Shown one piece after another: positions 24,536-37,251 of a DNA stretch of 64,000 nt. Under the pieces are notes generated by a model. It saw nothing but the letters and a program-made list of their open reading frames with translations, had not been told where the DNA came from and made no database searches. Numbering within the stretch: the first letter of the stretch is position 1; the number at the start of each line of letters is the position of its first letter. The position numbers were made by a program, and so were the translations under genes. The DNA comes from Papaver somniferum (Eukaryota; Streptophyta; Magnoliopsida; Ranunculales; Papaveraceae), in the NCBI RefSeq assembly GCF_003573695.1, contig NC_039361.1, positions 39,787,393 to 39,851,392 on the forward strand, written 5' to 3'.

Positions 24536-25379
24536 TGTAGATGGGGAAAAACGATTTGCTGGTTTTTAGGGAATTAAAGAGACGAACGTGTTGCCGGGAC
24601 TCCTCAACCGAGCAAACTGTTCAACCTCACACAGATGTACTGCAAAGGAAGTGCTTAGATTCGAGAGATCAATCTGTAGGACTTCGGCCTAAACCAAGTC
24701 AATGGTCGTTCCAGAGTCAATTCGGTCACAAAGAGGGAGATGGGTTGATCCGTAGGAGGGAAGCTGAGAATTGTGTGGGATCAATGATGATCAGGGATTG
24801 TGGATGTGTTGAAGGTTTCTGCAAATATGTGTAAATAAGTTTGATCGAGACTTGTGTGTAGCTGATTGTCTTCGTGTAAAAATGAATGTTGTCTTTTGTC
24901 CTCGATTTAGGACTTATTTATATTGCCAGAATAATGAACACATTGATCCTTGTAAGTGTGACGGTTTCTTGAGTGAAAGAGTGGGGAAGTGGGGAATCGT
25001 GATGAAACCAATTCCAGGTCTTGCGGAGACTTGGTTAACCGTCCACCCACTACTTTGTTAACTCCTTCAACCGTTTGCACGACTTACTCACATTTCTCAT
25101 CGTGGATGAATCCACGTGCCGTAGGATGCCAGACCAAAACCCTAATTGATATCCCCCATGTGACGTGATTGATGTCTCACGAGTTGTGGAGTCTGCATGA
25201 CAGACGTGTATTTTATTAGTCAGTTGTTAACTGATTAGAATGAGTTTAGGTTTTGTTGAATTGAGCATGATTGATGAATGCTCAGTGATTCATGGATCGA
25301 ACATGTCTGTTGAGATGTATAGTTCATTGAATGATGTTGACATTGCGCGTATTAGAAAAGATTGTAAATTCGACGACTG

Positions 25380-25600
25380 AGCATCCATTCGATGAATTAG
25401 TGAATATTGATAATTGGATTAATATTCAAGCAACTGAGCAAGTATTGCCAAATTTGACAAATCACTGAATATTGATAGTTGGATCAATATTCGAGCAACT
25501 GAGCAAGTATTGCTCAATTCGGCGAATTACTGAATATTGATAATTCGATCAATATTCGAGCAACTGAGCAAGTATTGCTCAATTCGACGAATTATTTATT
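25380..25600. repeat. Stem-forming 62-65 bp tandem repeat in LTR G2
   Basis: Three to four units contain GAATATTGATA.TT.GATCAATATTC (arms AATATTGAT/ATCAATATT) followed by GAGCAACTGAGCAAGTATTG. Equivalent arrays lie in G1 (about 22790-23060), G3 (38100-38320) and G4 (57840-58090). Confidence 0.85.
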
Positions 25601-27009
25601 AGTGACGTGACCCAATAAAATATTAATTAAAATATCGGTAGACTACCGAATATTATATAATTAATTCAGATGTTAATTTCTGGATCAACATAAATTTATT
25701 AGTGTTTGAACTTGCTCAGAATGATGATTTTTGGAGCGTTTGTTCAAAACCCTAATTTTTGATCAATTGTTCGTCAATTGATGAATTGCTGAAAATAGGT
25801 CATGAGGGAGGGAGGGATCGACCACATGGGATAATGGACGACCATGTGATGCCCAATTGTTAGAGTGAGCGTGCACCAGGGTTCTGAGTTGACCATTTGG
25901 TGAAAGAATGATGATTAAATGCCGGTTTCATCATTTATTGAAATAGTGCTCGATTGAGCATTAGGTGATAAAACCTAATTATGGAAAAGTAAGGGACCGA
26001 TTAAGAGGGAATGAATACGTCCCTCGGTGGTCGTGGGACCAGCGGATGGTCGTTTGAGCAAATTCCAAGTTGGTTGGAAAGAGTTTGGACCCAATATGAG
26101 CAATTGAGCAAATTAGGTCAAAATTATAAGAATGTGTGTGACCGGCTCCTTGCAAGCCTTAGGGCCGGCCTTGGTCGGTCAACGAAGCATGCCCGTGTCA
26201 CCATTATGTCCGTGTCTCAATCCTGAGAGTTTCAGTATTTTCTGATATGCGTTCGACCAATATCTTGGAGTTTCAGAAGAGTTTGATCTTTGACTGGAAT
26301 TCTTGATTTTACTCGAATGAGCAAGTAGAACTTTGCTCGTTTGATCAAAATTTAAAATAATTATATTTTAATATTTGGTGTGAGTAGCCTAGTCGGTCAT
26401 GTGACCATTTGACTTTTTGACTTTTTTATGGTTTGAGCAATATTTGAGAAAATATGAAGAAACCATGATTTTTGCTCAAACTGAGGAGTTTCATGAGATG
26501 AGGGAAATAATAATTATGAAATACTAGGGATTGTAAGGTGTGGGACCGACCACGGATAGGGCATGGCCGGTCGGCCAGGTTTCCCGATCCCACAACACCT
26601 TTCCCTATTTTTTTTTTATTTTTCATGAAAACGTGAAAATATGGAGAAATCATGAGTTTTGCTCAAACAAGGAAAATTGCTAGAATGAAGGAGTTTTCAT
26701 GAGTTCATGAAAATAATAATATAATTTAAAATAAAGGAAAAAGGCGTGGGGGACCGGCTACGGCGGCATGACCGGCTGGCCGGTGGGCCTGATCCCCTAG
26801 GCGCCACTTTTATTATTTTAATATTATTTTCTCTCTCCTATTTTATGTAGGATTCCTCGTTTGTCCATATTTTCGAATGCTCGTTCGTGCACTCAGATGC
26901 TCGGTCGTGCATCATTGTCGAGTACACTTGCGCCATTTTCTTGGGGCTTACTCAGTGATGGTCCAGATCCCCGGTTATTGAGTATTTATTACTAATTTAT
27001 GAAATTCAA

Positions 27010-27680
27010 TGGAGAATGGTTCATGAAACTGAGTAATAAAAGTGAGTAGTTATTTATTATCAATCCATAAGATCAGCCGTGCATTCGACCATGGATTCAG
27101 AATAATAAAATGAGCATTACCATCCCAAAAGATCATGGATTCGACTACAGAACCGGAGTAATAAATTATCTATTGCCGTTCCATGAGATCAGTCGTGGAT
27201 TCGATCATGAAATCGGAGTAATGAGATTATCTATTACCATTTCATGAGATCAGTTGTGGATTCGATCATGAAATCGGAGTAATGAGATAAAATAGATTAT
27301 CTTCTAGGAATTCAATGGTGAATGTCACGGTAGAATTAATCTATTGCAGAAGGGATATTAGCTAGTTAAAGCGTCATACCCGTTCTGAAAGGTGCGTAGT
27401 CAGGAAACAACAAGTGTTGCTGATGTCCTGAAGGCGTTTTTCCCTCTCAACAATCATGTATGGAGAACCGCCTGAATCTATACACGGTCTCTCTACATAG
27501 TCAGGGAACAATGAGTGTCACCGAAGTCGTGAAGGTGTTAATGCTCTCAATCTTACGGAGAACCGCCCAATCATTCTTCTATGTAAAGGGGGGTATCTCT
27601 ATGTAGTCAGGGAACAACGAGTATCACCGACGTCCTGAAGGCGTTAAGTTCTCAATCATTCGGAGAACCACCCAATTATG
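27010..27680. repeat. Two tandem-repeat blocks in the U3 part of LTR G2
   Basis: The first block has about four units of roughly 60 bases built on CATGAGATCAG...GTGGATTCGA...GAGTAAT (27010-27300). The second has three units of about 110 bases with TAGTCAGG(A/G)AACAA, GTCCTGAAGGCGTT and GGAGAACCGCC (27390-27680). The same blocks occur in G3 (39750-40370), and partly in G4 (59500-59900). Because the element reads leftward these are U3 sequences, where transcription control usually sits. Confidence 0.8.
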
Positions 27681-27866
27681 TTATTCTACATAGAGGGCAT
27701 GATGAAATGAGCAGCATCGAACGCTCCGGGGAGGCCTTTCAAGTGACATATCCATCATGTCTCGTAAAATATGAATCGTCACATGCGTTCCTGAAGCCGT
27801 GTCAGAAACCTGCAGTATCATGATTTTACGATTTTGACCTTTGTTGAAAATCCACCATCAAAATTA

Positions 27867-27878
27867 AGTCCCCTGCTT
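27867..27878 (-). promoter_or_regulatory. Polypurine tract of inner Gypsy element
   Basis: On the minus strand AAGCAGGGGACT lies a few bases before the 3' LTR start, the site expected to prime plus-strand DNA synthesis. Confidence 0.65.
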
Positions 27879-28842
27879 AGTGAGGGACAGTCATGTTCCG
27901 CAGTAAGCATTAAATGGTGATTTTCAGTCGACGAGATCAGCGGTTGAACTCAGTTGTACAAAGGTATTTTCAGAATCCATGATTTTCTCTAATGATGTCA
28001 TGTACGAGCAAATGCTCAGATAAGGACCCTGATGGTATGATAAAGTGTCATCCCGTAAGTATAGAGAGATGAGGCACCGCTGATTTGGACGATCAGTCGT
28101 CCAGTGTTGGTCGGCTTAGCGTTTACGGGCCCGACCCAAAAGGAAATCCTTGTTTTAAGAACGTGCGTTTGTTTGTTAGTTAGTTTAAGAAACAAACAAA
28201 ATAGACCTGAGTCTAATGATAAAAAATTTATCTACGAGTTTTCACGAAATCCAAAATTTTTATTTTTTAAATATGTGAGACTTCACAAAATGGAATAAAC
28301 TCTCGTTTCAAAGGTGGATGCTCGTACGAGAGAAAAGTTTTTTTTTTTTTTTGAATATACGTGCGTCTGTTAGTAATAAAAAATTTCTTTACGAGGTTTC
28401 ATGAAATTTTTTATCTTCGAGATTTCAGAAAACTTTGAAAATATACTCTCGTTTCAAAGACAGATGCTCGCGCGAGGGAGCAAAAATATATATATATATA
28501 TATTCAATTTTATTTGAGTTTCACGTTAAATATAAATATATAAATATACATATATATTGTAAATTCAGTGTTTTTATTTTGAACAACTGTTGAGTAGACA
28601 AATATACATGGTGAAATAATGTGTGTATGTGAGTTTTCACAATTGTAGAATGGACGTCTGTCTAATTTTGAAAAACCAGTGGATGTTAAAATTCACGTGG
28701 GTTGTTCACGTTTTTATGAAAATCAAGTCATGATTTTGAATAATGAATTTTGCTCGTCTTTGCAGGTTTGAGGGAACGAGCAAGTTTTCAAAATTCTGAC
28801 GTTATAATCACTACAACTAGTGAAATTGTAAATAGGTAAGAG

Positions 28843-29292
28843 TTGGATTGTTACCATTTTTGTTACGCTTTTTTTATTGGTATATCCATGACTCCATGTC
28901 CTTCGCCCCAGACAGTGGTGACTTCTGGTTACAACCACTCTTCTGGCTCTTTCGGGGAACACTCCAAAAATATCAAGTCAAAGATGAAGACTTCTGCTGA
29001 TGCTCCTGCCGAAGTGAATCAACCTTTCAGAGACGCTGGAAAGCTGACACATTGTATATCTCTCGATCATCTGGGAGTCGTCCGTGCTAAGATATATGCC
29101 TTCTTGGTATTAGCAGATGCGGAGGGAAAGCAGAGACCTGATGAAATATCACAGAAGAAAATAGCTGAAGATGAAAAGCTCATATCTCATCAGCAGAAGC
29201 ACCGCCGACTTCAGAAAGCGAGACTATCGGCTGAAGATGAAGTTCGGCTTTGCGTTGATGGTGTAGCTCCTGATTCGGATGTGGATGGATGA
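28843..29292 (+). pseudogene. Antisense ORF A relic in the inner Gypsy copy
   Basis: This is the counterpart of the gene at 40813-42305, on the strand opposite to gag. Shared features are the leader (CAACTAGTGAAATTGTAAA before a GTAAGAG donor), a TCGCCCCAG acceptor at about 28900-28908, and protein words VTS..., SLDHL, EDEKLIS, RLQKARLSAEDEVR and DSDV. The ATG used in the outer copy is GTG here; two in-frame ATGs lie upstream but inside the presumed intron. The frame stops at DSDVDG, losing the acidic C-terminal half. The promoter and first leader exon are also missing. It keeps about 25 residues (AKIYAFLV... to ...DEISQKK) that are absent from the outer copy. Function unknown. Confidence 0.55.
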
Positions 29293-30669
29293 AGAATTTC
29301 GTCATAATTCGTCATCAGAAAATTCAGAAGTTAGGTCTTCATTGAAATTGTTGTAGAATCTTCGTCCGATGTCGGGATTTCACGATCTACCCATGTTTTC
29401 TCATGCCCAGGAAATTTCCAAGCTTTAGAATAGAAGCTTTTTGAGTTTTGAGCATGTTTAGGGGCCTAAATCGGCGAAACAGTAAACTTACAGGAGACCT
29501 TCAGAAATATTTCAGCTGCATGTAGTCCAATGTTTCGGCCACATCTCTTTGCTCGTTCATAAAATTGATGTGAATTTTGGATATGTTGTAGAGGACATCC
29601 TTGCGAAGAGAATAGTATATGACCCATCCCTATATTCCTCACCAATTTCTCCCAGCTTGCTTCTTTGTGCAGGACAGTGTAAAATCGTCTCGGACGAGCT
29701 TGTTGTAGAACGCCCCTGTTATGTCTTCAGACCATTTTCTTGTGTCTTGAACTTTTGATGAAGGATTCCAGTGCTATTGTTTGATTTGAAATCTGAACCC
29801 TTGATTGATAGAGATCATGGTGCTTGCAGTGCCATCTTTTTTTTGTTAGTCGTAGAAACATCACTTATGAAAACCCTGGTCACGGGACCATAACTGTGGT
29901 TGCTCTCAAGAGGGGTTATGTAATGACCATGGTTTCATGTCCCGGTGGTAGCATTCCTTTTATGATTAATGATTAGCACATGAGAGTCTGGTGCCTCGGG
30001 TCTTGGACTGTGAAACTGATCGTCATGATCAGCACACCGTCAGTCCCCAGTATTTTGTTAAATCTCTCCTTTTGATTTTCTCTTCTTCTAGCAAGACTTA
30101 GATAGAAGACCCAGGTAGGAAAATTGATGTAAATACCTAGGTGGTCGAAGTTGGAAGTACCTTGATGAAGGACTTAATGGAAAGACCTGGTGGACACTGA
30201 TTGACTGTGGAAGTTATGAATCCCGTCTAAGAATTGCTGCTTGCATGTTGTATGCACTGGAAGATGTAGGAACGTCATACGACGTCGGAATTCGATACTT
30301 GGCCCCAACTTTTGAAGCTAAGAGACTGAATTATCACATGAGACAAGAATCACTCAATTTGGAGTTGTATAGGTCAGCCAACGAAGCGTTCACATTTGTA
30401 ATTTGTAATCCCGTACAAGACTTTCAGATTTCATAGACCTGACGGTAAAGGCCATATCTTTTAGCTCGTATTTCCAATTGATGCGCCATTTCGGTATGTT
30501 GTAGAAGAGACATAGAAGAACATCTTTTGTTGAGGAAGAATTGTCCCATTCCTCACCCATTGGTACGTTTTTGTAAACCCATGGGATGAAGTATGTTGTA
30601 TCTCATTTGTAGAGGTGATGAGAACATCTTGTAGAAGACTCCGCCCATCGTGAAAGCTTCGGAAAGACT
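29293..30669. other. Inner Gypsy internal DNA, nothing recognised
   Basis: Short frames at 29549-29758 and 30245-30436 (plus) match no family I know. A word GTCAGTCCCCAGTAT near 30050 is shared with the outer copy at 42617, so the stretch is collinear with DNA downstream of antisense gene A. Confidence 0.4.
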
Positions 30670-32170
30670 TTCATGTGAACATATTTCATGTCTACTGTTG
30701 TAGTATTTCAATTGAGGTAAATAAGGATTCGTTGCTAGGACTTGAAAAGATTTTTAAAACAAAAATATATACAAAATTTGTCACAGGATCAAGAGATACT
30801 AGGACTCAGGATTCCACCAATTCTTATACTCATGCGAAACAACTATTAATTCTAGACAATTATAGCTTATAATGATGACAAATATCGACTCTTTTCTTTG
30901 CAAAAAATAGATTTTATAAAGTATTAGATGTAAATCATAAGCATGATGCATCAAGAGTTCCTAGACTAAGCATACATCATCAGATAAAATCACAAATTAT
31001 CAAGAAAAATCATAAATCAACTTATAATAATGCAAATAGTCATAAAAGAATTAAATACTCATGCATAAAGAATGGTTTCCTCCATCATCCCAGTATCGGG
31101 GTTTAGCTACTCATAATAATCATGTTCTCAAAATACATACTTGATGCTCAAAATATGATTAAAAGAGTGAAAAATATAATACAGTGAAACTACGACCCTC
31201 TTTAAGCGTCCTGAGAAGAACGATACTTTAGCGCTGCTGTTGAATAACGACGCAAGTCTGCTGCTGCTAGCACTGTTGAAGAACGACGGCCCTGGAGGGT
31301 CCATTCTTCGTCTTCTTCTTCCTCCTCGAGCAGCAGCAGCAACAGCAGGAAACTTTTCCTGCAACTCCTGTTCTTCGCTCCTCCGGTCTCTCTCTGGTCC
31401 CTGATCGACCCCAAACACTTGATCCCCTTTCTAAGACTTGAACCAGCCTTTTTATACCCATCAAACCCACAAATCCGAGTTTATCTATGAATATTCTTTT
31501 TATTCTCTTCGGTCAACAGTTGAGAGAAAATCTCACTTCAATCCTCTCTGTACGCGTCTTCTGGCCTATTCTAACTCTCCAAACTTCTCCTCTGACTTGA
31601 ACAAGACTAGGTACATCTTTATCCAGCGTAAAACTCTCCCAAAATTCTTCACAAAATCTTTGAAAATAAACAGAAAGAATACGTATCCCTGTTGAACTTT
31701 GATTCACTTCTCCCGGCCATTCTAGCCCAATATGTTCGACCCAAACGCACACACAAACCCTGTTTTTCTCTAGTAAGTCCAGCCCAATCGATTTCCACAA
31801 TTGAATCTCTTTAAAACTGCCCAAAGATTCTCACACAAAAATTGCTCCTTGCTGCTGCCAGTTTCCCGCCAAAACGAATGTTTGAAAACGTGAAGAAATG
31901 TGACCTTCCCCTATCCAGTACCGGTCTCCCTTTAGCAGATGCCTGGAAATGGGTCACCCCTTAGTAATTTGGTTACTCCTTATCCAAAGTGAGAGTCCGT
32001 ATAGTAATTTTCTCCCACGAGCGTAAAAACCACTTTTTTAGCCAATTTCGCCGCAAAAGCTTATTTCTCCAAAAATACCTACAGGGACATAAAAAGCCAT
32101 AATAAATATAAAATCGAGCACTAATAATATATACAATTGATATTATATAAGACTCAAAAATGTGCCTATC
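30670..32170 (-). repeat. Large inverted repeat, left arm
   Basis: The reverse complement of this arm aligns in the same order with 32965-34610. Shared landmarks are GATAGRCACATTT, GGAGAAATAAGCTTTTGCGG, CTCGTGGGAGAAAATTACTA, GCAGCAGCAACAG, GCTAAACCCC...TGGGATGATGGAG and GATTTATGATTTT. The arms are diverged, roughly two-thirds to three-quarters identical by eye, with indels. Arginine-rich minus frames at 31128-31470 come from the CTG/CTT repeats here. Confidence 0.75.
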
Positions 32171-32249
32171 ATCTACACACCTTGATATGAATCATTAGTG
32201 CTTGGAGAAGTCCGCTTCATCGAGCAATACTTTAGAGAATGGTTAATTA

Positions 32250-32516
32250 ATGAAGCCCTGTCATGAGGATGTTGCTCTTGAAACCGTTGTTGATGCTGAG
32301 ATCACGATGGAATTTTCTCCAGAAATTCTTGTTGATGCTGAGACCATGAATGAATTTCCTCCACATATCGTTGTTGATGCCGATATTATGGTTGGAGTTA
32401 CTCTAGAGACCGAAAAGGCTAGATTATCGACATGGTCTTTGCTCCTCCATCCAGTGAGCCTTTACATGCACGAACTAATTAGTGATTTGAGCATTCATAA
32501 GATGAAGGTGGACTAG
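32250..32516 (+). CDS. Unrecognised ORF with three 14-residue repeats, in the inverted-repeat loop
   Basis: An 88-residue frame. Residues about 11-53 are three tandem versions of a 14-residue unit: VVDAEITMEFSPEI, LVDAETMNEFPPHI, VVDADIMVGVTLE. The following sequence has no recognised domain and the frame stops at 32514-32516. It lies in the roughly 800-base spacer between the arms of the large inverted repeat. It may be part of a longer decayed gene, since 32517 onward continues with coding-like codons broken by stops. Function unknown. Confidence 0.25.
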   Translation: MKPCHEDVALETVVDAEITMEFSPEILVDAETMNEFPPHIVVDADIMVGVTLETEKARLSTWSLLLHPVSLYMHELISDLSIHKMKVD

Positions 32517-32964
32517 GATTTCAACCCAAATTCTTCTGAATATGACTTTACTGTGAAGTGGCTTCGTCAGGGAATCAGTGTTGTTGTGGCAGATATCAGC
32601 GGTAGTCTCCATTCTGGATGTGAGGAGAAAAAGTTCCTTGGTCGTGCAAGTTTTGTGATGTAGAGAGGTTCCGTTGATGACGTTTCATGGAATCACATCA
32701 GGTTGCAATAGCTTGTTATGTGGATAACATTTATTGAAATAGATTTGAATCGATTTCTCCAATAAGATCAAGTCTCCGGTGTATGTTGAAGGAGTTTGTA
32801 GCATCCATTGATGAATGATGTTTCATCTGCTTCAGAAGTCTTATTATGGGATGATGAAGACTTATCGATCGTAGTTCAGTTATACTTTGATCGTGCTGGT
32901 GTTGAATCAGTGTGTCATCGTCGAGATATTTGTGCTGAAGCTAGATACGACATTATCGAAGGTG

Positions 32965-34610
32965 TACTTGATAGACACATTTATGTGTCTGATATGATCT
33001 CAATTCTGTGTAATTATAATGCTCGATTTTGTACTTATTTAGTCATTTTATGTCTTTGTAGGTGTTTTTGGAGAAATAAGCTTTTGCGGGAAAATTGGCT
33101 CGAAAAGTGGTATTTGTGCTCGTGGGAGAAAATTACTATTCGGACTCTCAGTTTGGATAAGGGTCACTTCAATTACTAAGGGGCACCCTACTGCTATTCT
33201 CACACCAACAGCTGTTAAGGGGGGGTCATCATTTCCTAGGTTTGAATTTGAAATTGGCGGGAAAAGGAAGCTTTCAACTGCGTAACATTTCGATCGAATT
33301 TTGAAGGAGTTTTAACGAGATTCAATGACGGGTAAGGACTGTTTTGGGCCTGATAGTGATTAACAGGCTTGATATGGTGTTTAAATCCGACTGAGTTGGG
33401 ATGGATCATCTAGACGACACAAAACAGGGGTATGAGCTTTCTCGGTTCTTCAGGCGAGAATTTGAACGAGATTCTATGGGAGATTTTAACGGAAATTGGT
33501 TGGAATGACCTTGTTACACTAAAACAAGGTTGGTAAGGAAGTTGGTTGCGATAAAAATGGTAGATTCCATTGTATTCTCGGAAAGCAAGGAAGATAACTT
33601 ATTACGGGAATTGTTTGTGTTAAGGAAGGAAAGAGGATTTGTTTACGGGATTTTTTTGAGTAAATATGGTAGACGCGTGCAAGCATAGGACTTCCAGGAT
33701 TCGAGTGTATCAAACACAGAGACGCGTAAAGATATTTTAGGAGATATTATCGTGACTTACGGTGAAAGAAAAATCCGAGACTTTGGAGAGAAGAAAACTA
33801 GATAAATCGAGTCATTATGTTACCTATTGAAATATATTTAGACTGATGGGAGGTCTGAGAAGGGATCGGGAGTTGGGGTACGCTGCAGAGCTAAGAATCG
33901 GGCTGCAGGAGAAGTTGCAGCAGCAACAGAAAGAAGACTAAGCTGAAAAACATAAGGCTGTAAAGGACAGTCGTTTCATAGGGTCTTAAATTCAGAATCC
34001 TGTAACAGTCCATTAGTAACTATTATCTTCAGTTTGCAACAATTTCTGTAACAGTTGACTCTTTAACAATTATATCTGTTACATATTCGCTGTAATACTA
34101 TTTTTCTTCAATAAAACACCTTTTGAGCCAAATTTATATCTTTGGAGCGTGTTTTCACCATGAAGAGCTAAACCCCAACCCTGGGATGATGGAGAAATCC
34201 TAAAATCATACGTGGGTAAGTATATTTAATTCTTATATGACTTTTGCACAAATTAAAATTGATTTATGATTTTGATTAATTAGTTGTCATCTCATCTAAT
34301 GGGTCATGCTTGCTTAGATGTTTTGATGTCCCATGCTTAGGATTTACAACTAATATTTTGGGAATCTACCTTGGAAAAAATAAGAGTCCATGTCTTTATT
34401 TATTGAGCTATAATTGTTAAAAGAATTAATATTTGAACCCTATGTTATGAGTTTGGTGGATTCCTGAGTCTCAGTACCTCTCGATATCGTGACAATCGTG
34501 TATATATATTTTCCTTGTATTTATTTTGAAGTCTTAAACCAATCTCATCAAGTCCGAGTTGAACGAACTTTATTTACCACTTCTATAATCACATCAATAG
34601 TCTTTGATTG
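32965..34610 (+). repeat. Large inverted repeat, right arm
   Basis: Partner of 30670-32170. The plus frame 32808-33179 runs into this arm and is probably fortuitous. The arm may be an LTR-like or foldback sequence; its inner end GATAGACACATTTATGTGTC is itself partly palindromic. Confidence 0.75.
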
Positions 34611-35250
34611 AGAATAAAATTTGAAGGCTTATTAGATGATTGAGCGTTGAAGCGTCATGTCCCTTGAGCGTCGAATGTCTTAGTCTCGGCCCTGAGTATC
34701 TTCTGTTGATTCAGCATCCCTTTCGTTGCGGTAGTGGGATTCAGTTCTTGTGCAGACATCAGAGATTTTTGATTTTGTGGAACACATGGACACTCCTGCA
34801 AGGCTATGGAGAAACGCCCAAAATAAAAGTGTTCCTTTCCATGCTTGGAAATTATCTCAGTAATGAATGTCTCGGTGCTCGATTCGGAGAAATGTCAGAT
34901 TCAACCACTTGGTAAAATACTAATGTGGTGAAGCTACCATTCATAACGTCTTGCAGAGTTGCTAGCAGAAGTCCCCATACTAGGATAACATGTGAGTAAA
35001 TAAATGACATAGACATGGGAGGAATGAGGCTTTCCTGAGTGCAGGACCTTTCGATGAATGTCTATGCATCTTTTGCAGGTTTTTGTTTCAACCTCATCAA
35101 AGTTCGAAATTCCTCCAAGTGCTATGATGATGGAACGTCCGCCAAATCTTCTGGATCAAAACTTTCTTCGTTGGAGAGATGTACAACCAAAGACGCTTTG
35201 TCAGTAGTCATATTCTCGGCATGAATCCACGTCTGTCCGAGAACCATGTC

Positions 35251-37190
35251 TTATTCGGGATCTTCCCTGATTATGTGGAAACCAACCGTCCAGGTTGAAC
35301 CAACTTTCATTTTGAGAGTGATGAAACCGTATGCATCTGTGAGCATTCCTTCATGGTCTCTGATTGAGATGGGAGAATGAGTAGCTTCTTTTCGAGTGAT
35401 GCCTGCGACTCTGAGGGATTTCAGTGGAACAATGTTGATAGTTGTGCCAGCATCGACCAAAGTTCTCCCAAATTCGTTTCCTTTGATATGGACTGCGGTA
35501 AGCATCCCCAGTCATACATATCTTTACCTGTGCCTGAGGCTCAGGAAGTATTTCCGGATGTGATTCAGTGATGTGAGCATGTACTCCTTTGTGCCTTCGA
35601 CAGATAGAGAAATCCACATATATGCTCGACCGAGGATTGAACTGCCTCTTTGAAAAGTTTCTCAGAGAGAGTGAAGATTTTGATTGGGAGAGGGTCCTGT
35701 GTACTCCTTCAGTCCCCAGTTGAAGCTCTCCTGGATAAACCTTCTCTTTGAAGATGTGCTTCAAAACTTTGCAGTCACTTGTTGGATGATTGATGAACCT
35801 ATGAAGGCGACAGTTCTTGGGTTCTTCTTCAGTGGGCTCTTCCTTGATGAATGGAAATTTGATTGCACCATCTTGAATCCAGACTTCCAGTAACTCGATC
35901 ACTTCTTCAATGAGAAGAGGGAAGTTTGAGTCTGACTGATCATTTCCCCATTTGTTGATGCTGGGTTGAGGTTTGTGCATTTCAGGAGTGGTTATCCTTT
36001 CTTTGCGCCTTCGGAGGAGCCTTGGATGTCGCATGTTTGAGCAGAAGCTTTCATTTTTCTTCCTTGAGAAACAACATTCATGGAAGGTTGGACATTGTAT
36101 TGTTTTTTGATCAGGCGCCTGACACTGCCTCGAGCTTCTTGCGGTTCCTCGACTTTTGTAGTTCTTGTTCTTTCCATTAGAGCCGGAGCAGTAGTTGTTG
36201 ATCGCTTGGCTGCTTCATGGAGTTCTTAGAAAGTTTGGAACCGGAGATTTTCCAGCAAGGCTCTGTAAACTAGGATCATCCCATTGATGCATGAGTCCAC
36301 TAATTGTTGTTCAGTAACATTAGGGTCATGACAATCCAAAGATTGAAATATGAATCTCTTCACATAGTCGTTCGGATGTTCAATGTTCTTCTGAGCCATT
36401 CTTCCTAAGTCAGAGAGAGTAATGTGCTCAGAGACGAAGAAGTATTTCCTGTAGAAGGCATTAACCATTTCTCCCAACTAGCGATGCTCCCAGGTGCAAT
36501 GTTGTTGTACCAGGTGTATGCTCGGCCTGTCAGCGATTTCGAGAACTCCTTCAGACGGACAACATGGTTGTGTTCGTGCTCACCTAGTGCTTTCAGGAAT
36601 CGAGAGAAATGTTCTCGAGCGCTCCCCGTTTCGTTGTACAGTGTGAACGTTGGAGAGGTGTAGCCCTTCGGGAGAGGAATTATTTGCGTAGCAGCAGGAT
36701 ATGGAGGTTGATGACGATGAACAAATGATGCTTTGTCTTTCCATCGATCCTCCATGAAGCGTTCCATGTCTTCACGTTATCTGCAGCCTTGTGAACTTCA
36801 TCATCGTCTACTACATGGATTGGAGTGACTTCAGGATCAGCAGCCGGAGATGTTTCTTTGGTTTTCTTTTCTCCTGAGCTTTCACTGACATATTAAAAGT
36901 GAGAGTTTTGAGGTTATTGCACAGCTCATTCTGAGTTTTAGACATGTCAATATGATTTTTGGCAAGAGTTTCTTGCACCTTCATGACATCACCTATGATA
37001 GGGGATTTTCTCTGATTTTTTCAAGAGACCGGCTAAAGAGGTAATTGTCTCCAATGTTGGTTTGGGGAGGAGGAGCGGTATCACCAGTGCCGTTGTTGGG
37101 AGCAGGAGTAGTTTCTGGAGTACCACTAGTGTTGCTAGTGTTAGTGTTGTTTGTGTTAGGATTTGTAACTGAACCTTACCTAAGATCAAC
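35251..37190 (-). pseudogene. Gypsy gag and protease of the inner element, frameshifted
   Basis: From right to left: an N-terminus rich in Asn/Thr/Pro (from about 37190, with stops), then 36405-36767 with ...LKEFSKSLTGRAYTWYNN..., continued in another frame at 36226-36477 (...NAFYRKYFFVSEH...SDLGRM...YVKRF), the Retrotrans_gag core. 35351-36034 carries a C-terminal part with CRLHRFINHPTSDCKVL, a Cys/His knuckle-like motif. 35251-35505 is an aspartic protease with LVDAGTTINIVPL, an Ala where Ser/Thr normally follows the catalytic Asp, and it stops (TAA) right after REDPE. At least three frame breaks were seen. Gag would form particles and the protease would cut the polyprotein; neither looks functional. 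No RT/RNase H/IN follows. Confidence 0.8.
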
Positions 37191-37230
37191 CATCATCGTG
37201 AAAATGTGAGATTGCAACCGAGAGATTAAT

Positions 37231-37248
37231 CTCGCACTGTGGTCGCCA
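37231..37248 (-). promoter_or_regulatory. Primer binding site of inner Gypsy element
   Basis: Minus strand TGGCGACCACAGTGCGAG, three bases after the 5' LTR. It is the same as beside G4 apart from one base. Confidence 0.75.
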
Positions 37249-37251
37249 ATA

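Larger units (their letters stand above)
24536..27863 (-). repeat. Gypsy LTR G2 (3' LTR of inner element)
   Basis: Starts TGTAGATGGGG and ends CCACCATCAAAA (CCATCAACA in G3), about 3.3 kb, very long for a plant LTR. The minus-strand TATAAATA is at 24915-24922. It contains the stem repeats at 25380-25600 and two tandem blocks near its right (U3) side. Confidence 0.9.

Noticed and set aside
24541..25061. Cys-containing plus frames in LTR G2, repeated at 37570-37776
   Set aside because: LTR sequence shared by copies; the strand is opposite to the LTR transcript and no start context is conserved in G1/G4.
25380..25600. Regular repeats that could suggest a CRISPR array
   Set aside because: Eukaryotic LTR context; units are tandem with conserved spacers, unlike CRISPR.
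31128..31470. Three overlapping Arg/Glu-rich minus frames
   Set aside because: They come from CTG/CTT-rich low-complexity DNA read in three frames, inside an arm of the inverted repeat.
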